This document shows, piece by piece, positions 14,424-21,963 of a DNA stretch of 22,827 nt. This stretch comes from Planctomycetaceae bacterium. GTDB lineage: Bacteria > Planctomycetota > Planctomycetia > Planctomycetales > Planctomycetaceae. Numbering within the stretch: the stretch's first letter is position 1; the number at the start of each line of letters is the position of its first letter. Where the stretch lies: assembly GCA_003445035.1 (NCBI GenBank), contig DLVV01000425.1, forward strand, positions 26,280-49,106. The letters run 5' to 3'. The translations under genes and the position numbers were made by a program. A model generated the notes under the pieces. That model was given only the letters and a program-made list of their open reading frames with translations, did no database searches and was not told where the DNA came from.

Positions 14424-15319
14424 TTCTCGCCCGAGGCGATCCCGTCACCTCCCTCATCACCAATCGCACACCAGGCCGCGGGAATCCAGTCGGGCAGGTC
14501 CGATGCGATCAGTCCCGACTGCCCGAGTTCCAGGCTGGCCAGATCCGCGGCCAGCCCGTGCAGATACACTCCCAGCCACGCCGCGTCGAAGGAACTCATT
14601 CCCCGGGCCAACAGTCCCGTGACCAGTCCGGTCAGCACATCGCCACTGCCACCGGTGGCCAGGCCGCTGTTGCCCGTCTCATTGATCACCTGACGCCGCC
14701 CGTCGGTGATCACCGTACCGGCGCCCTTCAGCACCACCACCGCGCCACTCCGCACAGCCAATTCGGCGGCCAGCCCCTGGCGATCCGCCTCGACACTCGA
14801 CACGTCGGTCCCGAGCAACCGGGCCATTTCGCCCGGGTGCGGCGTCAGCACTCGCTCTCCGGCCGCCACGGGATCGGAGTCGAGAGTGCCCACGGCGGCC
14901 AGGGCATTCAGCGCGTCGGCGTCGATCACCAGGGGACCGGCAAGATTGACGAAAAGCGACGAGGCGATCGTCTCCAGGGTCTCGCACCGTCCCCAACCCG
15001 GCCCAATTGCCACCGCCGAAGCCTCCACGGAAGCCTCTCTCAACAACTCCTCCGCCTCGCCCGAGATCCGTCCCGCATCATCCTCGGGAAGTGGCAACAG
15101 CAGGTAGGATGGTTCGATCGATCCGACCACCGACACCAGGCTCGCCGGAACCGCAACGCTCACCAGCCCCGCTCCCGATCTCAGGGCACCCAGCCCCGCC
15201 AGTGCCGCGGCACCGCTCATCCCCCGACTCCCGGCGGCGATCAGCACGCGACCGAAAGTCCCCTTGTGTCCGGCCGCGGGCCTCTCGGGAAGCGGTGGAC
15301 TGCCGTTGAACGTCTCCAT
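14420..15319 (-). CDS. nnrD: ADP/ATP-dependent (S)-NAD(P)H-hydrate dehydratase, stand-alone
   Basis: This cytoplasmic repair enzyme converts hydrated NADH/NADPH (NAD(P)HX) back to NAD(P)H using ADP or ATP. The 299 residues form the ribokinase-like fold of the YjeF C-terminal domain. Visible motifs are HKGTFGRVLIAAGS (18-31), AIGPGWG (104-110), VIDADALNAL (131-140), TPHPGEMARLLG (159-170), VVLKGAGTVI (195-204) and the catalytic NSGLATGGSGDVLTG (217-231, with D227). The N-terminal epimerase domain (NnrE) found fused in E. coli YjeF is absent, so the epimerase must lie elsewhere or be missing. The ATG start is only 2 nt after the larB stop (TGACGATG), and GAGGG inside the larB end serves as ribosome binding site, so the two are translationally linked. 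The frame extends upstream, but only by overlapping larB. Confidence 0.92.
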   Translation of the reverse strand: METFNGSPPLPERPAAGHKGTFGRVLIAAGSRGMSGAAALAGLGALRSGAGLVSVAVPASLVSVVGSIEPSYLLLPLPEDDAGRISGEAEELLREASVEASAVAIGPGWGRCETLETIASSLFVNLAGPLVIDADALNALAAVGTLDSDPVAAGERVLTPHPGEMARLLGTDVSSVEADRQGLAAELAVRSGAVVVLKGAGTVITDGRRQVINETGNSGLATGGSGDVLTGLVTGLLARGMSSFDAAWLGVYLHGLAADLASLELGQSGLIASDLPDWIPAAWCAIGDEGGDGIASGEN

Positions 15320-15321
15320 CG

Positions 15322-16116
15322 TCACCCGCCCTCTGCGTCGGAGACCGCGGCCCCCCGTGCGATCAGTCCGGCGACGAATCCGGCCTTGAAGCCGGCATCG
15401 ATGTTGACCACCGTGACGTTGGCGGCGCAGCTGTTGAGCATCCCCAGCAACGCGGCCAGGCCTCCCAGGGCTGCTCCGTATCCGACACTCGTTGGCACTG
15501 CCACCACCGGGCACGCCACCCAGCCCCCCACCACGCTCGGCAACGCGCCCTCCATTCCCGCAGCCACCACGATGGCATCGGCCGAGGCCAGGCGGTCACG
15601 TCGCTCGAGCAAACGGTGTGGGCCGGCCACCCCCACGTCCTCGAGACAGTCGACACCGCATCGCATCCACCGCAACGTCTCCACAGCCTCCTCGGCCACC
15701 GGTCGGTCACTGGTCCCGGCCGTCACCACCAGCACACGCCCTCGTGTCTCCGGTCCCGGATCGCGGTTCCATCGCACGCAACCGGCCACGCGGTTCCATT
15801 CCACTTCGGGAAACCGCTCCACCAGGGCCTCGCCCTGCTCGTCGCTGACTCGGGTCGCCAGGCAGTCTTGTCCCGCTTCAGACAACGCAGCGAAGATCTC
15901 GACCACCGACGCGACCGTCTTCCCCTCGGAGTAGACCACCTCGGGGTACCCGCAACGGGCCAACCGGTCCAGGTCAACCCGGGCCGACTCGAGCTCGGCC
16001 GTCGACGGTGCGGATCCAGGCCCGGCCAACTGCGCCAGCGCAGCCGCCCAGTCCGGATCGCTCCATCCACCTTGCTCACCCTGCCGCAGCAGGTCCTTCA
16101 ACTGGTCCAGGATCAT
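15322..16116 (-). CDS. larB: LarB-like pyridinium carboxylase (nickel-pincer cofactor biosynthesis)
   Basis: LarB carboxylates nicotinic acid adenine dinucleotide and hydrolyses it in the first step to the nickel-pincer nucleotide of lactate racemase-type enzymes. This 264-residue protein has an N-terminal helical part (1-60), a stretch with CGYPEVVYSEGK, and the C-terminal AIR-carboxylase-like domain. That domain carries VVTAGTSDRPVAEEA, VVAAGMEGALPSVVGG, VPTSVGYGAALGGLAALLGMLNSCA and VVNIDAGFKAG. The cysteine in NSCA is retained. The usual NIDNGFGA-type motif, as I recall it, reads NIDAGFKA here. GGGAG 5 nt before ATG 16116 and a TATGATG -10-like element 39 nt upstream support this start over an in-frame GTG at 16179. 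Other lar genes (larA, larC, larE) are not in the window. Older annotations would call it a PurE-like AIR carboxylase, which the long N-terminus argues against. Confidence 0.88.
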   Translation of the reverse strand: MILDQLKDLLRQGEQGGWSDPDWAAALAQLAGPGSAPSTAELESARVDLDRLARCGYPEVVYSEGKTVASVVEIFAALSEAGQDCLATRVSDEQGEALVERFPEVEWNRVAGCVRWNRDPGPETRGRVLVVTAGTSDRPVAEEAVETLRWMRCGVDCLEDVGVAGPHRLLERRDRLASADAIVVAAGMEGALPSVVGGWVACPVVAVPTSVGYGAALGGLAALLGMLNSCAANVTVVNIDAGFKAGFVAGLIARGAAVSDAEGG

Positions 16117-16155
16117 CCCGGCTCCCGCTTGGTGACACCCGATTTTCGATTCTCC

Positions 16156-16161
16156 ATCATA
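16156..16161 (-). promoter_or_regulatory. -10 element candidate for larB
   Basis: TATGAT, followed by G, lies on the minus strand about 39 nt upstream of ATG 16116 and matches TATAAT at five of six positions. No clear -35 was found at 16-18 nt. Confidence 0.35.
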
Positions 16162-16222
16162 CTCGCCCGTCGACACCACGAGCAGCCAGCCGGTGACGGT
16201 ATTCGCGCGGTCTCCGGTTCGC

Positions 16223-16228
16223 TAGGAT
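16223..16228 (+). promoter_or_regulatory. -10 element candidate for the peptidase-accBC operon
   Basis: TAGGAT within GCTAGGATGG lies about 54 nt upstream of ATG 16283, in the 166-nt divergent region. The -35 is poor (TTCGCG at 15 nt). The element resembles the CTANNATG elements of other genes here. Confidence 0.32.
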
Positions 16229-16282
16229 GGCCGTTGGGCGGCAACCCGCCCTCCGAACTCGCCTCACCTGCATACGACTGCC

Positions 16283-17401
16283 ATGTCCCAGGCCCGATTC
16301 ACCCGCCGACGACGCAGCCTGATCGCACGGATCCGTAAGCTCGGCCTGCCAGCCCTGCTGGTGACCGATGAATCCAACGTGACCTGGTTGACGGGGTTCA
16401 CCGGTGACAGCAGCTACCTGCTGATCGGCCCGAAACTGGGTGTGTTGATCAGCGACACGCGATACACGGTCCAGATTGCCGAGGAGTGTTCCGGGCTGGA
16501 CGTGGAGATTCGTGACGCCCGCCGTCCGATGCACGACGCGGTCGCCACCGTCGCGACCGCCGCCAAACTCGGTGCTCTCGGGTTCGAAGCCCATTCCACC
16601 AGCATGGCCACCTGGGAGCGGATCTCCGGAGCGATCTCCGGTTCCGACGGATCCCCGGAACTGGTCTCCGTCGGCATGCTCGTCAACGAACTCCGCGCCA
16701 GGAAGGACTCCGGCGAAATCGCCGAAATCCGGCTCGCGGTTCACCAGGCCGAACGTGGCTTTGCCGCCATGGTGTCGGTACTCGAGGCCGACAAGACCGA
16801 ACTCGAGGTGGCCCACGAACTCGAACACCTGATGCGACGATTCGGGGCCGAGGGCCCGGCCTTCGAGCCGATCGTCGCCGTGGGACCACGGGCGGCACTC
16901 CCGCACGCTCGTCCCGGATCCACCCTTATCGGCGACTCCGGATTCGTGCTGTTCGACTGGGGTGCCAAGACCACAGGCGGCTATCGCAGTGACTTGACGC
17001 GTGTTTTGCTCACCAGTAAGATCCCGCCGAAACTCGAGGCAATCTATGGGGTTGTGTTGAATGCCCAGCGTCAGGGCATCAAGGCGATCCGCCCCGGAGC
17101 GACCCTGAAATCGGTCGATCGGGCTGCCCGTCGTGTCATCGAAAACGCAGGCTACGGCAAGTTCTTCGGGCATGGACTCGGGCATGGCATCGGCTTGGAT
17201 ATCCACGAGGAACCACGATTCAGTCCCGTCGCCGAAGGTGTCCTCGAACCCGGAATGGTGATCACCGTCGAACCGGGCATCTATCTCCCCGGTTGGGGTG
17301 GTGTTCGAATCGAAGACGACGTCCTGGTGACTCGGGACGGCCACGAGGTCCTGACCAGCGTTCCCAAGCGATTCGAAGACGCCGTCGTCCAGATCGCCTG
17401 A
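16283..17401 (+). CDS. M24-family Xaa-Pro aminopeptidase/dipeptidase
   Basis: This 372-residue cytoplasmic metallopeptidase removes N-terminal residues next to proline. The N-terminal creatinase-like domain (about 10-140) includes VTDESNVTWLTGFTG. The catalytic pita-bread domain follows and shows all five metal ligands of the family: the two aspartates in LFDWGAKTTGGYRSDLTR, the histidine in FGHGLGHGIGLDIHEEP, the glutamate in TVEPGIY and the glutamate in RIEDDVLV. Another conserved histidine lies in ALPHARPG. This fits PepQ or YqhT/PapA-type enzymes better than the longer PepP. The ATG lacks a strong ribosome binding site. It leads a four-gene plus-strand run with gaps of 48, 46 and 32 nt. 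In many bacteria such a peptidase gene lies beside efp and accBC; efp is absent here. Confidence 0.93.
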   Translation: MSQARFTRRRRSLIARIRKLGLPALLVTDESNVTWLTGFTGDSSYLLIGPKLGVLISDTRYTVQIAEECSGLDVEIRDARRPMHDAVATVATAAKLGALGFEAHSTSMATWERISGAISGSDGSPELVSVGMLVNELRARKDSGEIAEIRLAVHQAERGFAAMVSVLEADKTELEVAHELEHLMRRFGAEGPAFEPIVAVGPRAALPHARPGSTLIGDSGFVLFDWGAKTTGGYRSDLTRVLLTSKIPPKLEAIYGVVLNAQRQGIKAIRPGATLKSVDRAARRVIENAGYGKFFGHGLGHGIGLDIHEEPRFSPVAEGVLEPGMVITVEPGIYLPGWGGVRIEDDVLVTRDGHEVLTSVPKRFEDAVVQIA

Positions 17402-17449
17402 CACACATTGTCCCAATCTCCTTCCTCTCCCGTTGCGGAACTCTCGCCG

Positions 17450-17899
17450 ATGGCAGATGAACAGGCATTCGACCTCGAAAAAATCAGAGAACTGATCACC
17501 CTGATGGACGAACACGGGCTGAGTGAAATCAGCCTGAGCCAGGGTGACCAGAGCTGGAAACTGCGGAGAGGTGCGACCGAAGCGGTCCCCATGATCAGTG
17601 CTGCCCCGCCACAGGCCGGTGGTGCCGGCGGCGGAGACGACCAACCGGACGAGCCGACAATTCCGACCATCAATTCGCCAACCGTCGGCACCTTCTATTC
17701 GGCCCCCAGCCCCGACGATCCTCCCTTCGTCAAGGTTGGACAGGCCGTCTCACCCGATTCGGTCGTCTGCATCGTCGAGGCGATGAAGGTCTTCAACCAG
17801 ATCCAGGCCGAGACCGCCGGGACCATCGTCGAAGTGCTTGTCGAAGACGGCGACGCCGTCGAGTTCGGACAACCGCTCTTCCGCATTCAGCCGACCTGA
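17450..17899 (+). CDS. accB: Biotin carboxyl carrier protein of acetyl-CoA carboxylase
   Basis: This protein carries the biotin that shuttles carboxyl groups between biotin carboxylase and carboxyltransferase in malonyl-CoA synthesis. The 149 residues comprise an N-terminal helix and short strand region ([27 protein letters not shown]) like that which binds AccC, a Gly/Pro-rich linker (about 50-72), and the biotinyl domain. That domain holds [21 protein letters not shown], with the thumb typical of AccB, and [10 protein letters not shown], where K113 is biotinylated. E. coli AccB has 156 residues. I chose ATG 17450 because the family begins just before the DLEKIRELI helix; the frame also contains a TTG at 17408, which would add 14 residues without family similarity. 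It is followed by accC after 46 nt, the usual pairing. Confidence 0.93.
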   Translation: MADEQAFDLEKIRELITLMDEHGLSEISLSQGDQSWKLRRGATEAVPMISAAPPQAGGAGGGDDQPDEPTIPTINSPTVGTFYSAPSPDDPPFVKVGQAVSPDSVVCIVEAMKVFNQIQAETAGTIVEVLVEDGDAVEFGQPLFRIQPT

Positions 17900-17945
17900 C
17901 CCCTACTCCCTCAGCCCCAGCAGCCACCCCGTTGGTGACCGTCTC

Positions 17946-19286
17946 ATGTTCCAGCGCATCCTGGTCGCCAACCGCGGCGAGATCGCCCTTCGGATCATCC
18001 GCACCTGCCGCGAGTTGGGAATCGAGACGGTGGCGGTCTACAGCGAGGCCGACCGCAACGCCAGCTACCTCGAACTCGCCAACGAATCCTACTGCATTGG
18101 TGGAAACAGTTCGGCCGAGAGCTACCTGATGATCAACCGGATCATCAGCGCTGCGGAAGTCGGAAACGTGCAGGCGATTCACCCCGGCTACGGGTTCCTG
18201 GCCGAAAACGCACACTTCGCCGAGGTCTGTCGCAGTTGCAAGATCGAGTTCATCGGACCTCCACACGAGGCCATGAAGCAACTCGGAGACAAGGTCACCG
18301 CTCGCAAGATCGCGCGAGACGCCAAGGTGCACACGGTTCCCGGAAGTGAGGGGTTGATCGAAGACGAGGCAGAAGCGTTACGGGTCGCCGAGGAAATCGG
18401 ATATCCGGTGCTGGTCAAGGCGACCGCCGGAGGAGGCGGCAAGGGGATGCGGGTCGCTCGCAACGACATCTCCCTGAAAAGCTGCCTCTCCTCAGCCGCC
18501 GCTGAAGCCGAGAAGGCCTTCAACAACTCCGGTGTCTACCTGGAAAAGTACATCGAGAATCCCCGGCACATCGAAGTGCAGATCCTTGCCGACCAGCACG
18601 GAAACGCAGTGCATCTCTGGGAACGAGACTGCAGCCTGCAGCGACGGCACCAGAAACTGGTCGAGGAAACTCCGGCGCCCGACCTGCCCAACGCGGTCCG
18701 TGAGGACATCTGCAAGGCGGCCATCCGGCTGGTCCAGGCCTCCGGCTACGCCAACGCCGGTACCGTCGAGTTCCTGGTCGACAGCCAATTCCAGTTCTAT
18801 TTCATCGAGGTCAATGCCCGGATCCAAGTCGAGCACCCGGTGACCGAGCAAGTGACCGGCATCGACCTGATTGAACAGCAGTTGAGAATCGCAGCCGGAG
18901 AGGAACTTGGCCTCTCGCAACGGAGCGTCCCCTGCAACGGGTCGTCGATCGAAGTGAGAATCAATGCCGAGGACCCCGCGAACGACTTCCGTGGCTCGCC
19001 CGGAACGATCACCGGCATGAAGGTGCCCGGCGGTCGCGGTGTCCGCTTCGACTCCCACATTCACGTCGGCTACCGCGTCCCACCCTTTTACGATTCCCTG
19101 ATCGGCAAGCTGATCGTTCACCGACCGACCCGTGCCGAATCAATCCGCTGCATGAAACGGGCTCTCGAGGAATTCCGGATCGAGGGGATTCACACAACAA
19201 TCCCGCTGCTGCGGCAGATCTTCAACCACACGGCTTTTGTTGAAGGCCAGGTCGACACCGGCTTCATCGAACGGGAACTGCTGTAA
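17946..19286 (+). CDS. accC: Acetyl-CoA carboxylase, biotin carboxylase subunit
   Basis: This subunit carboxylates biotin on AccB using ATP and bicarbonate, the first half-reaction of acetyl-CoA carboxylase. The 446 residues compare with 449 in E. coli and align nearly gap-free. The order is [16 protein letters not shown] at the start, K116 and K159 (nucleotide binding), the glycine-rich ATP-lid loop AGGGGKGM (161-168), the RRHQKLVEE motif with K237, and [23 protein letters not shown] with E288, N290 and R292 of the active site. The frame is open further 5', but ATG 17946 matches the family start exactly and the extension would overlap accB. GGTGA about 9 nt upstream may serve as a weak ribosome binding site. 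The carboxyltransferase genes accA and accD are not in the window. Confidence 0.96.
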   Translation: MFQRILVANRGEIALRIIRTCRELGIETVAVYSEADRNASYLELANESYCIGGNSSAESYLMINRIISAAEVGNVQAIHPGYGFLAENAHFAEVCRSCKIEFIGPPHEAMKQLGDKVTARKIARDAKVHTVPGSEGLIEDEAEALRVAEEIGYPVLVKATAGGGGKGMRVARNDISLKSCLSSAAAEAEKAFNNSGVYLEKYIENPRHIEVQILADQHGNAVHLWERDCSLQRRHQKLVEETPAPDLPNAVREDICKAAIRLVQASGYANAGTVEFLVDSQFQFYFIEVNARIQVEHPVTEQVTGIDLIEQQLRIAAGEELGLSQRSVPCNGSSIEVRINAEDPANDFRGSPGTITGMKVPGGRGVRFDSHIHVGYRVPPFYDSLIGKLIVHRPTRAESIRCMKRALEEFRIEGIHTTIPLLRQIFNHTAFVEGQVDTGFIERELL

Positions 19287-19318
19287 CCGGCCAGCCACAG
19301 CCGCAGTGACAGGATGAG

Positions 19319-20353
19319 ATGATGAAAATTGGAGCCCTGACCGGAGGCGGAGACTGCCCGGGACTCAACGCGGTGATCCGCGCTGTGGTCCGCACCAACG
19401 CCAACCGCGGTGGAACCACTCTTGGCTTTCTCGAAGGCTGGCGGGGCCTGATTGAGCACAACTGCATCGAACTGACTGCCGAAGGAACCGACGACATCAT
19501 CTCCCGTGGTGGCACCATTCTCGGTTCGTCACGGACCAACCCCTTCAAGGATGGGACGGCGGTCGACAACGTGATCGAAACCATTCGGGCCACAGAACTC
19601 GACGCCCTGATCGCCATCGGCGGCGACGACACGCTCGGAGTGGCTCACCGGCTCAACGCCGAACACGGGATCAACACCATTGGCGTCCCCAAGACCATCG
19701 ACAACGACCTCTCCAGTACCGACGTGACCTTTGGCTTCGACACCTCGATCAACGTCGTGATGGAAGCCGTCGATCGATTGAGAACCACGGCCGAATCGCA
19801 CCGGCGGGTGATGGTGATCGAGACGATGGGCCGACACGCCGGTTGGATCACGTGCTTTTCTGGTGTCTCGACCGCCGCCGATTACTTCCTGATCCCCGAG
19901 GAAAAGCCCGACCTGGACCATATGTGCGAATTGCTCAAGCAGCGGCGCGAAGCGGGCAAGATGTACGGAATCGTAATCGTCAGTGAAGGGGTCGAGTTGC
20001 CCCAGGTCGACGGATTCGTCACCCAGGACACCGAGGTCGACGAATTCGGACACGTCAAACTGGGTGGCGTAGGCGAGATCATCGCCGAATTGATCGAACA
20101 GCGGACGGGAATCGAAACGCGAGTCGTGACATTGGGACACCTGCAACGCGGTGGAGCTCCAAGCGCCTACGACCGCGTGCTCGGCACGCGACTGGGTGTC
20201 CACGCCGCACGACTGGCCCACGAAGGCCGGTTCGGTCAAATGGTCTCGCTCCGCGGCACCCGGATCACCTCGGTCGAACTGAGTGATGCGGTGGGAAAAA
20301 TGAGGACACTCGAGCCGGAATTCATGACGGAAGCCCGCGAGTTCTTCACCTAG
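19319..20353 (+). CDS. Phosphofructokinase, PPi-type signature (mixed-substrate group III)
   Basis: This 344-residue enzyme phosphorylates fructose 6-phosphate in glycolysis. [15 protein letters not shown] (8-22), PKTIDNDL (124-131, with the catalytic aspartate), [14 protein letters not shown] MGRHAGW (170-176) and [15 protein letters not shown] identify the family. Two positions decide the phosphoryl donor: ATP enzymes have GGDGS and PGTIDND, while this protein has GGDDT (D104) and PKTIDND (K125), the combination found in pyrophosphate-dependent enzymes such as that of Amycolatopsis. PPi use is therefore predicted, which would make the step reversible. The start has two consecutive ATGs (19319 and 19322) after AGGATGAG, a good ribosome binding site. 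It begins 32 nt after accC and is the last gene of the operon, followed by a hairpin. Confidence 0.92.
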   Translation: MMKIGALTGGGDCPGLNAVIRAVVRTNANRGGTTLGFLEGWRGLIEHNCIELTAEGTDDIISRGGTILGSSRTNPFKDGTAVDNVIETIRATELDALIAIGGDDTLGVAHRLNAEHGINTIGVPKTIDNDLSSTDVTFGFDTSINVVMEAVDRLRTTAESHRRVMVIETMGRHAGWITCFSGVSTAADYFLIPEEKPDLDHMCELLKQRREAGKMYGIVIVSEGVELPQVDGFVTQDTEVDEFGHVKLGGVGEIIAELIEQRTGIETRVVTLGHLQRGGAPSAYDRVLGTRLGVHAARLAHEGRFGQMVSLRGTRITSVELSDAVGKMRTLEPEFMTEAREFFT

Positions 20354-20357
20354 GACA

Positions 20358-20380
20358 CCGCGGAACCTCCGCTTCCGTGG
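20358..20380 (+). terminator. Hairpin terminator candidate after phosphofructokinase
   Basis: CCGCGGAA and TTCCGTGG form an 8-bp stem with one G-U pair and a 7-nt loop, starting 4 nt after the stop codon. The T-tract is poor (only ATCTT a few bases on), so it may instead stabilise the 3' end or slow the polymerase. Confidence 0.5.
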
Positions 20381-20388
20381 AACCGATC

Positions 20389-20416
20389 TTGCGTTGGTCG
20401 GGAGCATTCCTAGAAT
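20389..20416 (+). promoter_or_regulatory. Promoter candidate for the zinc-ribbon membrane protein gene
   Basis: TAGAAT (20411-20416, five of six to consensus, within CCTAGAATG) lies 38 nt before the start, with TTGCGT 16 nt upstream as a weak -35. It follows the hairpin directly, consistent with a new transcription unit. Confidence 0.45.
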
Positions 20417-20454
20417 GTCGGCCCCTCGCTTCCTTTTCGAGGCAGATCACACGG

Positions 20455-21468
20455 ATGTGGTGCGCCAAGTGTCAGGCCCCCGTGGGCCATGCTTCCGACG
20501 GCAAACCGTCCCAGTGCCCGCGGTGCGGGACTGAGGTCGTGGACGCGCCCCCCGAAAACGACGCCACCGGACAGGCCCGCGCGCTGCTGGAACGCTGGGC
20601 GACCGACGACCCACTGGAAGCCACTCCACAAGAGGCCGTCACGTCCTCGAGCCAATCGAAGACGACGGACACCGACCAAACCGAAAACGTCGACGAAACG
20701 GCTTCGCCCCCAACCCCCCGGCCTCCTTCGCCGAACCATCGCCCCGCCCGGCGGAACTACCGGGTCGATGTCTCACACGCGAACCAACAACAACCCACCA
20801 AGGTGCCCGCGGCATCCTCACGGCCACTCGAACGTCCTGGCGGAAACGCCACCGACCAGGTGCAGCAACCGTCCACCGACATCGCGAACACCTCGCAGGA
20901 CACGACCAACCACGACCCGCTCACCTCGGTCGCCTCGACGCTCGCCAACATCTCCGAAGCCCCAGAATCACTCGATTCAACTGACCACACCAAGCCGGTC
21001 GCACCCGACGCCCCGACCACCGGGCACACGGCTCCCGCCGTCTCGTCGCTTCCCCCGGGTGCCACCACCAATGCCCTGACACACTCGACCTCGCTCTGGG
21101 GACAATTGCTGGCCTACATCGGAGTGCTCGGACTGACCATCGGTGGTGCGATGATCGTCTGGAACGGCTTCGGACACGCTCCGCTCAACACGCCCACCTC
21201 CTGGTTGATCGCCACCGCGGGACAGATGCTGCTGTTCCTGGGCATCGTGACGCTCGTCTCCAGCGGGCTGGAACAGACCAACGAAGAGGTGACCCGCCAG
21301 GTCCGGGTTCTCGGCGAACAACTGTTGCGGATCGAACAGGGGCAGGACGTCGCCCCGGTTGCCCCACCGCATGTCGCCCAACGCCCCATCGACTCGGCCA
21401 AGCCGCTCACCGCTCGGGTTGACTCCGGAACCGATCAGGAACTCGGTGTCCACACGAACCCGAAGTAA
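20455..21468 (+). CDS. Zinc-ribbon protein with two C-terminal transmembrane helices, unknown function
   Basis: I do not recognise a named family. The 337 residues begin with a short zinc ribbon: CAKC at C3/C6 and CPRC at C21/C24. A predicted disordered segment rich in T, S, P, Q and N follows (about 55-212). Two hydrophobic helices (about 214-234 and 249-270), joined by a short loop, are followed by a charged helix that may form a coiled coil (GLEQTNEEVTRQVRVLGEQLLRIEQ, 271-295). The helix hairpin puts both ends on the same side, most simply the cytoplasm. ATG 20455 was chosen because it places the zinc ribbon at the N-terminus and has GAGG 12 nt upstream; the frame also allows a GTG at 20377 inside the preceding hairpin. 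The last 34 nt overlap the convergent DUF420 gene. Low-complexity composition differs from the neighbours. A membrane-tethered scaffold is a guess. Confidence 0.75.
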   Translation: MWCAKCQAPVGHASDGKPSQCPRCGTEVVDAPPENDATGQARALLERWATDDPLEATPQEAVTSSSQSKTTDTDQTENVDETASPPTPRPPSPNHRPARRNYRVDVSHANQQQPTKVPAASSRPLERPGGNATDQVQQPSTDIANTSQDTTNHDPLTSVASTLANISEAPESLDSTDHTKPVAPDAPTTGHTAPAVSSLPPGATTNALTHSTSLWGQLLAYIGVLGLTIGGAMIVWNGFGHAPLNTPTSWLIATAGQMLLFLGIVTLVSSGLEQTNEEVTRQVRVLGEQLLRIEQGQDVAPVAPPHVAQRPIDSAKPLTARVDSGTDQELGVHTNPK

Positions 21469-21908
21469 TAGACCAGCAGTCCGGTGACCGACGTGGCGGT
21501 GATGTCGAGCGTCGACAGCCAGCCCAGTCGTCGGTGCAACCGGCTGTGATCGCCGGGTTCCGGTGGGCTCGAGAAACGCTTCATCGCCAAGACGATCGTG
21601 ATGGTCCAGAGCGCGACGGTCGAGATGGCAAAGAACAGGTGAACCCCAAGCAACACCTTCATCGCGTCCGTATCGTTATCGGAGATCTCGTCAAAACCGC
21701 CCTGCAACCGCATGTCGATCTCGAACAGCGACACCGCAATCAACAGGACAATCCCCAACAGAAGTTGCAGTCTCTTGTGAGCCCCAAAACGTCGCCTCAA
21801 CCGGACCTGGCACAGACTCACCACCAGCACCGGCACAACCACCACCAACGCGACAACGACCACGTCGAGCATCAGCGACGTGTTGTAACCCAGGAAACCT
21901 CCGCCCAT
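21435..21908 (-). CDS. DUF420-family membrane protein
   Basis: This 157-residue protein has four predicted helices (about 11-33, 47-65, 83-108 and 129-150). It has histidines near membrane boundaries: H44 in FGAHKRLQLLLG, H90 in LLGVHLFFA, and H121/H125 in HSRLHRRLGW. This pattern fits DUF420 proteins; the family includes CtaM of Staphylococcus, needed for heme-copper oxidase maturation, so a role in respiratory-chain assembly is possible but unproven here. ATG 21908 has GGAG 7 nt upstream and starts just before the first helix; a GTG at 21944 would add 12 residues. It lies 55 nt after the ABC ATPase gene on the same strand and is probably cotranscribed. Its 3' end overlaps the convergent zinc-ribbon gene by 34 nt. 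Confidence 0.8.
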   Translation of the reverse strand: MGGGFLGYNTSLMLDVVVVALVVVVPVLVVSLCQVRLRRRFGAHKRLQLLLGIVLLIAVSLFEIDMRLQGGFDEISDNDTDAMKVLLGVHLFFAISTVALWTITIVLAMKRFSSPPEPGDHSRLHRRLGWLSTLDITATSVTGLLVYYFGFVWTPSS

Positions 21909-21915
21909 CACCTCA

Positions 21916-21919
21916 CTCC
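21916..21919 (-). promoter_or_regulatory. Ribosome binding site that fixes the DUF420 start
   Basis: GGAG on the minus strand lies 7 nt upstream of ATG 21908. The upstream GTG at 21944 has no comparable site. Confidence 0.55.
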
Positions 21920-21963
21920 AATGCTCTTCTTGTCCAGCCGACACCCCGTCGAAGGAGTCCGGT

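Noticed and set aside
16157..17644. 495-residue open frame on the minus strand
   Set aside because: It is antisense to the M24 peptidase and accB, both with full sets of family residues. Its composition (G, D, H, Q) is that of a mirror frame.
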